DNA of 64,000 nucleotides from NCBI GenBank assembly GCA_963971285.1, contig OZ020258.1, forward strand, positions 4,340,001 to 4,404,000, written 5' to 3'. The position numbers and the translations under genes are program-made. Position 1 is the stretch's first letter. Every line of letters starts with the position of its first letter. Positions 24,501-32,800 of the stretch are shown here, piece after piece. The notes beneath the pieces are model-generated. The model saw only the letters and a program-made list of their open reading frames with translations. It had not been told where the DNA came from and made no database searches. Origin of the DNA: Astropecten irregularis. Lineage: Eukaryota > Echinodermata > Asteroidea > Paxillosida > Astropectinidae.

Positions 24501-26149
24501 AACCATTATTTATTGATTGTATTACCAGAAAAACTAGTCAGTTTTTCGATATTTGCTCGTAGCTGAGACGTCAAATTGAGCTTAAATTTTCACAGGTTTA
24601 TTATTTCATTTATTTACATAATATGTCTGATCAAATAAAGTGTGGGTGCTGTTCTGAGACCTTTGCCAATCATGTAATATACATTCAATCATTCTCGAAG
24701 ACAGAGTATTAGAATTATCATTATGATGAGGGAAAAGGTAAACTTACAGAACAAAAATAAAGACAAAGATAACCGGTTCTTCATAAAAAATACCTGTTTA
24801 CTGTAAATCGTATCCTTTCTGGACTTTGTGTCGTTGCGAAGAAAGTTGATTCTTTCCAATGGATGACATTTTACAAAGCAATTGCCCCACATTTTGGAGG
24901 AATAGAATGAATAACTCACATAATCGAACAGTGGAAAGTTGATGGATCCAGCAAGGCGGGCCTCGTAGTCGCAGGAGCAACCAGGCCCGATGACACCCAC
25001 AAAACCACGCTTCCAATAGTCCGAAATTGCCTCCAATCCTATATTGATGTCACACTGGGAGTCTGTCCATTCCCAGGTTAGGGTGTGACCTGAAATTGAC
25101 ACAAGATCATGATCAAAATACCAAGAATGACAGTCTGTATACGTACTACACATGCGTCAACTTTCCATATGGTAAATTATTGGTATTCAAACCACTGTTG
25201 TCACTAGGAAATTATAAGTCTAACTCAAAGTGAGAGCAACGATAGCAGATCTCTCTCATGCAAAGGACTTCAGGACCTTTCAACATTATTTTGGTCCGTG
25301 CACAAAGCGTCAGATAAACTCAACATTAAGGCCTATTTGCATGATGAGAAACATAATAGGCCTAGGCCTATATGCCAAGTAGGCCTAGGGAGGCCTAACG
25401 TTAGGCCTGCAGGCCCATTGGATTTAAGCCTAACTAAATTAAACTATCGATACACTTAATGATACTGTTGACCTTGTACAGGGTTTCTCCTGATAACTTA
25501 TTGATTTCTTTTAAAGCCATTTTTCAAACAAATTTTCGGGCGTCTCCCGCCCCTCGTCAGGTGTGTTTGCTGAACAAACACACCTGACGAGGGGCGGGAG
25601 ACGCCCGAAAATTTGTAACAATAAAAAGTAGGTTAATGCAGGGAAAAATGGCTTTAAAAGAAATCAATAAGTTAAATTAAACTAAAGCCGGGACTAGTAT
25701 AAGGCTAAGCCGCAAACGAGAACTAGAAACGAGATAGGAGTAAGCCTAACGTTTATATATAGCAGCTGGCCTTTGGCGATATGACATAATACCTACTCCT
25801 ATATAGGCCCTAGCCTACAGTGTGATCTTACCTAGGGATAAAAATCATAAAGAAATGTAACGAAATCATTTAAATCTTTACTAGGGCCTACACAAAAATT
25901 TCCTAAGTCCTAACGTTATACTATAGCCTCTTTACACAGTCAGGTTATTTTAACTTTACCTGGCAAGATGTTGTTACTGTTGATAGTGTCGATGGCTAAT
26001 GGAAAGGCTCCTGCGATTGGATCTCCGACGGCTTGAAGATTCCCATTCTGCGGATCAGTGAATGGTACAATCAGAGCGACCTTAAACTCCGTACCGTGTG
26101 AGACCCAAACACCGGCAACCAGAATGACTGCCAACAAGAGATGCCTCAT
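8248..26149 (-). CDS. Receptor (membrane) guanylyl cyclase, natriuretic-peptide / egg-peptide receptor type
   Basis: This single-pass plasma-membrane receptor would bind a peptide outside the cell and make cGMP from GTP inside. Twenty-four exons join in register into 1065 residues plus stop, which matches the roughly 1050-1060 usual for NPR-type receptors. The order is signal peptide, ligand-binding region (to about residue 462), TM (about 464-488), kinase-homology domain (about 545-815), coiled-coil hinge, and cyclase catalytic domain (about 850-1045). Exon coordinates are given in the module entries. ATG 26147-26149 starts a good signal peptide ([19 protein letters not shown]). An in-frame ATG at 26197 would add 16 residues. 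In echinoderms this family includes sperm receptors for egg peptides (speract, resact, asterosap) as well as other paralogues; the sequence alone does not say which this is. The introns are unusually rich in MITEs and SINE pieces. Only the donor after exon 10 (GTTCGT) is weak. Confidence 0.95.
8400..8641. repeat. Foldback repeat family G
   Basis: AGGCCCTTTTCCAAA at the left is complementary to TTTGGAAAAGGGCCTTT at the right, with inner GGCTCCGGCTCC / GGAACCGGAGCC arms. It lies in the last cyclase intron, about 60 bases from exon 24. Confidence 0.8.
9133..9485 (-). repeat. MITE family A copy
   Basis: Reverse-oriented copy in the intron between cyclase exons 22 and 23. Both ends are recognisable (AATATCATACTTTGG and CCAAAGTATGATACTACC). 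Confidence 0.8.
9617..9842 (+). repeat. MITE family B copy
   Basis: Starts GCCAATTTCATAGAGCTGC and ends CTCTATGAAATTGGCCAC, so the ends are an inverted pair. It lies between cyclase exons 22 and 23. Confidence 0.8.
10779..10830 (-). repeat. tRNA-like 3' half at the donor of cyclase exon 21
   Basis: On the minus strand the intron starts GGTAAGACATCTGCACTAG and continues to the B-box-like CAGGTTTGAATCCTGG. This parallels the SINE piece at 725-812 (GGTATGGCATCTGCACTAG). The match starts at the splice donor. Confidence 0.6.
11120..11250 (+). repeat. MITE family B-prime, left part
   Basis: TCAATTTCATAGAGCTGCTTAAGCAC followed by the B-prime inner phrase GTATTCGGCCATTGTGTGCT. The right end is missing. 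Confidence 0.65.
11310..11468 (-). repeat. SINE family C copy with tRNA-like unit
   Basis: The complement carries GGTAGCTCGATTGG, a CCGGTATGGTATTCCGG hairpin and GGTTCCAATCCCGC, followed by the family tail CAGTCAGTTTGCC. Confidence 0.7.
11823..11950. repeat. MITE family D
   Basis: Contains CTTACTATCAATCGTAGGAC, GATGCATTGCAGCCCTACG and CGATCGATCGTAGGGCTTCG, shared with the copies at 13077 and 51671. Confidence 0.7.
12525..18528 (-). CDS. Cyclase exons 11-18: kinase-homology domain and hinge
   Basis: The exons are 18528-18417, 17832-17761, 17418-17341, 16803-16699, 16023-15783, 15125-14973, 14331-14151 and 13633-13493. They encode the regulatory pseudokinase and the dimerisation hinge. The ATP-anchoring lysine is kept (AIKAV, K557). 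The catalytic loop reads HGNLKSSN (about 648-655) instead of HRD, so the catalytic aspartate is missing, as is normal for receptor cyclases. DYG replaces DFG at 668-670. APELLR and the [12 protein letters not shown] block end the domain. Exon 18 is the amphipathic hinge ([18 protein letters not shown]) that precedes the cyclase domain. Confidence 0.93.
12741..12978 (-). repeat. MITE family B copy
   Basis: A roughly 238-bp element with both ends (GGCCAAATTCATAGAGCTGC and AGCAGCTCTATGAAATTG), in the cyclase intron between exons 18 and 19. Confidence 0.8.
13077..13231. repeat. MITE family D
   Basis: GGTCGATTTCACGATCATC at the left and GAGTTTGGCGAAATCGACTCC at the right form an inverted pair. 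The inner sequence is shared with 11823 and 51671 in the other orientation. Confidence 0.75.
13848..13993. repeat. Foldback MITE family E
   Basis: GGCTGGATTTCACAAAGCAC and CTAAGATTGATCTTAAGG pair with AAGATCAATCTTAG ... GTGAAATTGGCC at the other end. It lies in the intron between cyclase exons 17 and 18. Confidence 0.75.
15147..15392 (+). repeat. MITE family B copy close to an exon
   Basis: GGGCCAATTTCATAGAGCTGC at the left and CTCTATGAAATTGGACCC at the right. On the minus strand its inner end lies about 20 bases upstream of cyclase exon 16. Confidence 0.85.
15440..15700 (+). repeat. SINE family C, body without tRNA unit
   Basis: Contains GCATCCTCTTTGTGTGAT, CAGCATTGCTAATGCTGCG and TTCATGGATTCTGACTGCC, all from the family C body, between cyclase exons 15 and 16. 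Confidence 0.65.
16300..16400 (-). repeat. tRNA-like SINE fragment
   Basis: The complement contains GTGGGTTCGAATCCAACC with an upstream GATGCCTAGTGGTCTGGTG, a tRNA-like A-box/B-box pair without an acceptor stem. Confidence 0.55.
16920..17290 (-). repeat. SINE family C copy with tRNA-like unit
   Basis: tRNA-like part at about 16985-17045 (complement GGCTGGATAGCTCAGTTGG ... TTCGAATCCCGC), then the body phrase CATTACCAATGCTGCAACC and AAAGAGGATGCGGC. It lies between cyclase exons 13 and 14. Confidence 0.75.
18361..18420 (-). repeat. tRNA-like 3' half at the donor of cyclase exon 11
   Basis: On the minus strand the intron opens GGTAAAATAACGAACACTTC and runs to a strong B-box, GGGGTTCGACTCCCAC. 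The tRNA 5' half (A-box) is absent, so the similarity starts at the splice donor. Confidence 0.6.
18740..18990 (-). repeat. SINE family C copy with tRNA-like unit
   Basis: tRNA-like unit at 18763-18836 (complement GGGCTGGATAGCTCAGTTGG ... GGTTCGAATCCTGCTCC), then the body phrase GTTGGCAATGCTGCAACC. It lies between cyclase exons 10 and 11. Confidence 0.8.
19247..19325 (-). CDS. Cyclase exon 10: transmembrane segment
   Basis: This 79-base exon encodes the single membrane span, [20 protein letters not shown], followed by the basic stop-transfer residues that continue as RKRKYE in the next exon. I chose the acceptor CCACAG at 19326-19331 because it alone keeps the frame from exon 9 (Pro, then a split Lys codon). 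An upstream in-frame Met reading ([10 protein letters not shown]) breaks that phase. The donor GTTCGT is non-consensus at position +3. Confidence 0.85.
19832..26149 (-). CDS. Cyclase exons 1-9: signal peptide and extracellular ligand-binding domain
   Basis: The exons are 26149-25960, 25089-24920, 24288-24166, 23469-23283, 22614-22468, 21866-21703, 21481-21346, 20787-20624 and 19937-19832. Together they encode residues 1 to about 462, an ANF-receptor (periplasmic-binding-protein-like) fold. Diagnostic pieces are [10 protein letters not shown], then [13 protein letters not shown] in exon 2, then [18 protein letters not shown] and FEWDQ in exon 3. The closing segment CGYFGELCP in exon 9 carries the juxtamembrane cysteines expected in NPR-type receptors. 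Three NXS/T sites for N-glycosylation can be seen: NAS and NHS in exon 4, and NGS in exon 8. The peptide ligand cannot be inferred. Confidence 0.93.
20180..20585 (+). repeat. 26-bp minisatellite in a cyclase intron
   Basis: About 15 imperfect units of the form ACTATTGAACCTCATTGATA, in the intron between cyclase exons 8 and 9. It ends about 40 bases from exon 8. Confidence 0.85.
20828..21063 (+). repeat. MITE family B copy
   Basis: Complete copy with both inverted ends, about 40 bases upstream of cyclase exon 8 in the direction of transcription. Confidence 0.85.
22074..22279. repeat. Foldback repeat family G
   Basis: TTTACGAAACGGCGGCTTAGG pairs with GCCTCCGTTTCGTAAACG. The interior AGTAGATTCTCTGGTTTGAAA is shared with the copies at 8400 and 22927. 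Confidence 0.8.
22927..23138. repeat. Foldback repeat family G
   Basis: GGGCCTTTTCGAAACGGAGG at the left, same interior as 22074-22279, right end decayed. It lies between cyclase exons 4 and 5. Confidence 0.75.
23670..24001 (+). repeat. MITE family A copy
   Basis: Copy in the intron between cyclase exons 3 and 4. The centre is partly deleted and replaced by a T/G-rich run, and both ends are intact. Confidence 0.8.
24325..24505 (+). repeat. MITE family A, degenerate left half
   Basis: Contains the family A internal phrases ATGAAGATGGTG, GTAGAAACATA and TTTATCCAGAAATTAGTAAAAC, with many changes. Confidence 0.55.
25495..25673. repeat. Nested perfect hairpins in cyclase intron 1
   Basis: The inner hairpin has 42-base arms, 25528-25569 and 25575-25616, perfectly complementary around a 5-base loop (CTGAA). 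The outer arms of 30 bases, 25495-25524 and 25644-25673, are also perfectly complementary. Confidence 0.9.
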
Positions 26150-26437
26150 TATCGAAGAAAGAAGAAGAGACTGCAAACTGCAGCCCCGATGAAGCACGTC
26201 TTATCTGCACCCTACAGAAGGCCGACTTTTGGAAAAGGAATTGAGCCAAACATTCTTCCCAGGAAAAGAAACAAAGAGTGGTTTTGTTTTGGAAGTCCTA
26301 TGACAGGACCGGACTCTCAGTCCCACTACTTTCGCCGAACTCAACTTCCAAAACAAAAACAGATGATGATTTCTGCTATGCAACGCCCGCGTTTGTATTT
26401 TCGAGTGTTGTCCCAATGGAACAATGGAAAAGAGGTA

Positions 26438-26552
26438 TTGCGCGTGTGCGTCATGATCACGCGCAGGGTCTGTTCATTGATCTCCATAGGGTCATCAGCG
26501 CGGTGCTCATCGTTCCAAATTCGAAATTCAAACGCGTGCGTATGATACGCAG
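26438..26552. promoter_or_regulatory. Possible promoter palindromes upstream of the cyclase gene
   Basis: About 290-400 bases upstream of the cyclase ATG are two inverted-repeat motifs. GCGCGTG (26440-26446) is matched by CACGCGC (26458-26464) around a TCATGATCA core, and GCGTATGATACGC (26538-26550) is palindromic. CpG-containing palindromes of this form resemble bZIP/bHLH-type sites. The role is inference from position only. Confidence 0.3.
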
Positions 26553-27198
26553 GCGCTTTCCTAAAGGTTATTTTTTTCCTGTGAGCCGCATGTCATGTCG
26601 CGTTACACATACAAAAGTTGCACTTGGACAACTTTGTTTGCGCTACAAAGACGGGCCATTTGCGATTGTTGACATCATTACCAATCCGTCTATTGCTATG
26701 AAAACAGCCAACTTTGTTGTTGGATCTCATTTAAATTTAGCCATTGATCTCCGAGGTCATTGTCATAGAGATTGACATAGGCCTAGGTGTCGATTATTTT
26801 CATGTTTTTGGGAGGGGATGATTGGTGATTTTGTGTCCTATGCGAGGGAGCGAAGCGACGGAGCGGGGAAGTGTTTTAAAAAAAAACAGAGTTGAAAAGT
26901 TGCATTTTAGAGCATTTAAAAACGATGTTCAGAAGAATTTAACATAGGCCTGGTATAAATTCACTCCTGCTTATTAAAAATGTGGCACATGTCTTCGCTT
27001 TCTCGCATGACTCGCATATTTCTCTCTCACGCCTCACAAACTACCCTAAACACATCAAGATAATCAATGTATAACAATTAAAACGAGAAGTGCGAACAAG
27101 TAGAATTCCAAGCATGCTATTTATTTATTATTTTGTTGGTATTAAATAACATTCAATATCTAAATATTTTTTTTGGGGGGGGGGGGGGTGTGATAATA

Positions 27199-27234
27199 CC
27201 ATAGAGCTATATTAATTTTAATATAGCTCTATGG
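27199..27234. repeat. Short perfect palindrome
   Basis: CCATAGAGCTATATTAA and its exact complement, TTAATATAGCTCTATGG, are separated by TT. A G-tract lies just upstream. Confidence 0.85.
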
Positions 27235-27377
27235 ATAATACACACCAACCCCCATCTCAAATATTGGGGGGGGGGGGATATATCTCTCAACCCAGGATCG
27301 ACACCCATGTTGATATAAATTGATTGATAAATTATCATTAGGCCTATCAAAACAGAAACATTACCCCCTGGTGATAA

Positions 27378-27715
27378 AAGGTAGTATCATACTCTGATCA
27401 TAATTTGATTTGGCATGGAATAAAAACAAACAGGTAAAATGTTCATCTCAGTTGAATATTGGAAACAGTAGAAAACAACCGAAAACCGAAGCAATTGTAA
27501 CGCGAAATTGTGAGGTAATTGCAATCGTGAAGTTTTGATCGGTGCAGATAGAAACTGTTTTCGGTTTTACTGGATAAAATACAGCATTTCAGGTGGAAAA
27601 TGTTAACGGTATGTTTGCATCATCACCATCTTTATATCCTATAAGTTATAGGTACAGTGTAAATCTGTAAATACATTTCTCTTTTGTTTTCCTACCAAAT
27701 TATGACGGTATATTT
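27378..27715 (-). repeat. MITE family A, diverged copy
   Basis: Starts AAAGGTAGTATCATACTCTG. Its second half matches the complement of the family A left half (CAGCATTTCAGGTGGAAAATG). The middle does not align well. Confidence 0.6.
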
Positions 27716-28225
27716 AAAGTGTATATTACACTTTGATTATTGCATTATGGCGCATGGAATTCACTGGGCTAGGGTAGAATGAAACAAAAGAATGCACTGC
27801 GTATGGTCATCTACATATAATCAATATATGATTGCATTTTATTTCAGTTATAACTGATATTTCTACCTCCATGGATATAGATACAGGTAATTAAACAGCC
27901 CTGTCACCTCGCACTAAGCTGTTGTTAAGTTGATTTGTTGTTTTCTTTTTTATTTCTATAAAAACTTATCATCAATTCAAATTCCCCAAACTTTTAAACG
28001 AACTTCAGGGTCACTAAGTCCCAGTTCGTACTTGCAAACTGCACAATGGCAAACAAAGCAAATGTCCTTGCAACTTGCAAAAACCCAAAACAACAACAAC
28101 AACAACAACATTTCATTTGTACCAAAGTTAATTATTGCAACTCAACCGAATAACACAATGAACACAGATAACATGGCAAATACAATTTACTTTAAAAAAG
28201 AAAACCTTTGCCTGAGGTGATATTA

Positions 28226-28471
28226 TGGCCCAATTTCAAAGAGCTGTTTAAGCACAAAACTTGTTTAAGCATGAAAAGTCTTTCTTGATCAAACAGGATT
28301 ATCAACCAAATGTTCATGTGATGTTCATGCTTTTGACTTGTATTCGGCCATTGTTTGTAGAGTATAATATTCGCAAGAAATGTTGGCTGCCATACTGAAT
28401 TTATTTACTCAGGTTTTTGGTGCTTAAGCAAAATTTTAGTGCTTAAGCATTTCTATGAAACTGGCTCCAGG
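28226..28471 (+). repeat. MITE family B-prime, full copy
   Basis: Starts GCCCAATTTCAAAGAGCTG and ends TTTCTATGAAACTGGCTCC. The inner phrase TGACTTGTATTCGGCCATTG defines the B-prime subfamily. Confidence 0.75.
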
Positions 28472-29174
28472 TCATTTTAAATGAATCTAGTCATAAATGT
28501 GTACAAGCGCATAGAGTCTTACATGTAACTGATTATTATGCGCTATATAAATCTCAAGTATTATTATTATCATTATTATTATTATAGCACCACATACTAA
28601 TGTTTAAAACATTTGCTGAATACAATGTATACTTTGACGTCATCTGAACACCAAGATGTTAGATTCTGTGTGGCAAGGTTTCACAATGATCCACGGAGGA
28701 CCATTATAACACATTTTAGGCCTTTTCACACTATCTCCTTTTCGATCCATGTTGAAACCAACCTGGATCTGCCCCGGTTCAGACCGGCAAGTTTTTGAAC
28801 CAGATAGAAGAGATGCAACGTTCAAGCTAGGTTTTTTGGTTAACCGGTTCATACAACATGGATCACGGCGAAAAATGCAGTTTGGAACCGGGTTGAGATT
28901 TTCAAACTTTAATGCAAACTTGACAAGATTATAAATCATGAATACCATCATGCAGTCTAAGAAACATTACCTGAACAAAAAACAACTTCCAAAATACCTT
29001 GCACCCAAATAAGTGAACAAATTTCTAATTTGTATTGCCATTAAATCAACCCAATTAAATAAAAATCAACCAGATATAAAACAAGAAAAGAAAAAGTTTG
29101 AAACCAACACAAAGTAAAACGCAAACGGAAGTGGAATTTGACTGAAAACTGAAAACACCTTAACATAATATAAC

Positions 29175-29610
29175 ATACAGGGTGTCCCCAAAAACCTGCA
29201 ACACTTGTGTGAGAACTATTATATAAAAATTAAACTGTTTATCACTTCAAGATTCAGATATGTGATACAGCTATGTCTTGGCTATCTTCATGTACAATTT
29301 GAGCAAAATTTTACTGAAATTGAGAGAAAAAACTAAGACTGAATTACCCAACCTCAAAACCCGATTTTCATCTTTCTTTCATACACATTATGTGTGTATT
29401 GACTATACGTGTTATCCTTGCAAATTTGTTTTGAAGGAGTACTCTTTCAATTGGTCATATTTTTGCCAATTTCAGCCCCAATATGCTTAAATTCTACATG
29501 GTGATAGCCAAGACATGGCTGTATTACATATCTGAATCTTGAAGTGATAAACATTTTAACATAATGGGTCCCGACACAGTGTTGTGGTTTTTTTCTGGGA
29601 CACCCTGTAT
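29175..29610. repeat. Mariner-like non-autonomous DNA element
   Basis: The ends are inverted: ATACAGGGTGTCCCCAAAAAC at the left, with TTTTTCTGGGACACCCTGTAT at the right. A TA dinucleotide flanks each end, as Tc1/mariner insertion makes. The roughly 436-bp interior has no transposase frame. Confidence 0.75.
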
Positions 29611-29849
29611 ATAATATGCATAGAGAATTACCAAAAAAAATCCTTAAAACGATGCATAATTTCAGTGACATTATTTGAATATTATTCGTCTTTGCCACGG
29701 TAAATGTGGACATTATCATAAGTATTATATACATCTTACTGTGGCCTTTTCCAATTGGTGAACTACACAGCTACATGTACCCGGCATATTTCAATGGGTT
29801 TTGGTTAATGCAGTTTTCATGGGCTTTACTCACGATCATGTACGAGAGT

Positions 29850-32800
29850 TTACAGCTTGGAGGGTTGCCTCAGTTCATTCAGGGACTGTTGTACCAGCTC
29901 TGTTGCCTCTAATGCACAGCCCCAATGTAGGGTCACACCTGAACCACCGTGGCCGTAATTGTAAACAACCTGTAAACAACCAAACAAATTCATGATATTT
30001 GAATAATTTGATAAATTCTATTTTGGGATGTATATAGAATAAACCCCTTACGTCCAGGAAGCATCTATAGCAGTTCGCATCATGCCATTAGAATATTCAT
30101 AATTGCTTTGTAATTTCCATTGGGAACTGTCTGGAACAAGAGGTTCAATGTACCTTTATTGTCTTCAAAAATCACTCATTGTGGTACATGTAACCCCTTG
30201 ATTTGCATGCATTTGAATAGATCGACATTTTCAGGGAGACCGCAATCTGTGAGTTCCAAACACAGCTGCGTTCATAGAGTACAGACCGCCTAGAATTTGG
30301 AATATTGTGTGGCAGTATTCAACCACTGTATGCCTGCATTGTTTACATCGAGCTCCCTGCACAATAGCCTGGCCTGATGACCTCTATTTGACCGGTGACT
30401 GACAATGAGGTGGGTTGAAGCAAAGCCCCCCCCCAAAAAAAAGGAAAACATTATCTATTGTTTTAAGTGTGTTACAACAAATTAATCTCTCTGTTGATTA
30501 TTAATGACACTATGAATTATTTGCTCATTTTTTAGGCGTCGGCATACTTTCATTTACAAGTATGGTCGGTCAGTGTCACCACTTCATAGTGCCTCAGAAG
30601 CTTTTCTAACGATCGTCGCAACCTCCACTTGGCCAGACTGCCAGCGGGCTGTACCCACGCACACGGCGCACCCCAAACTTTTGATTTTTGCCGAGGTGAA
30701 AAAAGTGCGCCGTATCCGCGAAAATTTACGGTACCTAAATCATTTCCATAAAGGCAGCCATCATCCTAGCAGGGTTGTGTTCGCATGGTATATTATTACC
30801 TACCTTCTTCATTTTGGATCCTATCATCAAGTCCTCTTTCTCCAAGCGGATACGGGTACGGCCTGGACGCAATCCAGCCCATGTGCTGATAACCTTTGCA
30901 CTCTGTCAGAAACAAGGAAGAGTAATTTTCAGTTATCCAGCCCTATGTTGGTTGTCTCACATTGTAAATTATCAATTAGCCTAGTACTATGGAAGCCAAA
31001 CCACAGACACTGTGCGAGAGGTCGGCCAAGAACCAGCTACATAGTTTCTTTGAAGAGAAACACAGGTGCAGCTGATATCAGAGAGCAGGGGCCAATTTCA
31101 TAGAGCTGCTTAGCACAAAAAAATTGCTAAGCACAAAAATGGTTTTGTCCAATCAAACAAACCACCATTGAAAATTTGATTTGATATTCATGGTCAGCGA
31201 ACAACAGGCAAAGAACATTATTGCAAGAGATACACAACACATGGACATTTGGTTGTTAATCCTGTATTTATTCATACATTTTTATTAAGACAGAAATGTC
31301 ATGCTTAGCAAATTTTTGTGCTAAGCAGCTCTGCAAAATTGGCCCCTGGTGTCACTGATGAAGGAGAGTGATGGCTGGAGGAGCCATGTGTTGTCTCATC
31401 TGCAGCCGCTATAATCCATACGTCCAGTTTGTTTGTTTGGCAGTCAGAAGCCATTAAACAACTCAAGCATCGCTATATCCCAAGGATTATTTAAGATATG
31501 CGCAGCATCAGCAATTATGCAACATCCTAAACAATATATGGGGGATCACTCAAAGAGGATGAAGGTAATATTTTGAGAGCAGTTTTATTCTGAAGGAAAG
31601 ATATGATTATTTTGATGGGACTCTAGAGACTGTTCCAGTCCCTTCAGTAGTCAGATGGTGAAAATGAGTACAATCAGGGAAGGATACATGTAAGAGTGTA
31701 TCGAAGGACCACACACCTTGAGACTGGGTACAAGTTTTGTACATCTCTCAATGATTCCTTTCACATCCTCAGGGTCTGACTCTTCGTTCCAATTACCGAC
31801 CTGTGCCGTGCCTCCACAGTGTAAATATTCAGTGCTAAAAGGAAAATCAATCCACAAATAATATTAGCAAAACTTACTTCTGTACGATTTTAAACAATGG
31901 TCAACTGACAGTACAACGCAAGAGACTAAATAAAGCAGCTCTACAACTGACTTTTAAAAGATCGCAAAGATTTCCAGCAGTTGTTTGACTACAATTTCTG
32001 GATAAATACACCATTTCAGACGGACACAATTTTAACGGTATGTTTCTACCACCACCATCTTCATACCCAGTAAGTTAAAAGTAAATCTTTGAAGATTTCT
32101 GTTTGGGTTTCTTACCAACTACCTTTAAAAAGACTCAACCCAAAAAGTTTGGCAAATTAGCCTCACCTTCTAGCCATATACATGTACTTGGACATCTCAA
32201 GCAATGAATGAGTGATTCTATGTTATTTAGAAATTAACAATCTAGTGGTGAGATCTTTTAACATGCATTTGTTCAATTGTTAGTAAAGAATATATGAGTG
32301 AAACTTGAAAGTGGACAAGTTGGCACAACATTTTCTTTTATAAAATGTGTATAAACACTCAAATGTACTTGATTAGAACAACAGGAATGAAATCCAAATG
32401 AATTATTTGACTGAAATGGAACTCAAAATCTTCATGCCTTTAGTGTGTACTTTGGTGATCAGTGTTAGTTTACAAATAGAAGGACACAAAAACACTCAAT
32501 GATAAAATGGAAGTATTAAGCATGGAATCATTCTGGTGAACATTCAATACTGTTTTTTTTTTGTCAAAGTGTTAGTTTGGTGAAGTATTGGAGAAATAGA
32601 CAGGGCCTACATGAGGTTGCCATTTACTGTGTTTCAGAGCATAGCAAATCAATCCACACACACACACACACATACATGTACATTGCACATAACTTTCAGT
32701 CTCTACTCTTCAATATCTAGCCCTTTCACACCAAACACCACAGTTACACATTTTCAGTATTTAATGTTTAAGAGGATGGAAGAAGTAAGTTTGCGGTGAC

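Larger units (their letters stand above)
26150..29849. other. Intergenic region between cyclase 5' end and oxidase 3' end
   Basis: The first roughly 650 bases upstream of the cyclase start are richer in G+C and CpG than their surroundings and probably hold its promoter. The rest contains poly-G tracts (27176-27188, 27267-27277), a short perfect palindrome, several MITEs and simple repeats (AAC near 28087-28110, ATT near 28558-28586). I see no further gene. The 3' UTR of the oxidase gene would extend down from 29849. Confidence 0.55.

Noticed and set aside
26278..26775. 165-codon plus-strand frame next to the cyclase start
   Set aside because: No domain or compositional sign of a protein, and it lies in a CpG-rich upstream region; kept only as a low-level observation.
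30573..31103. 176-codon plus-strand frame
   Set aside because: It runs antisense across oxidase exon 9 and ends in a MITE B; the minus-strand reading (TWAGLRPGR) is clearly the coding one.
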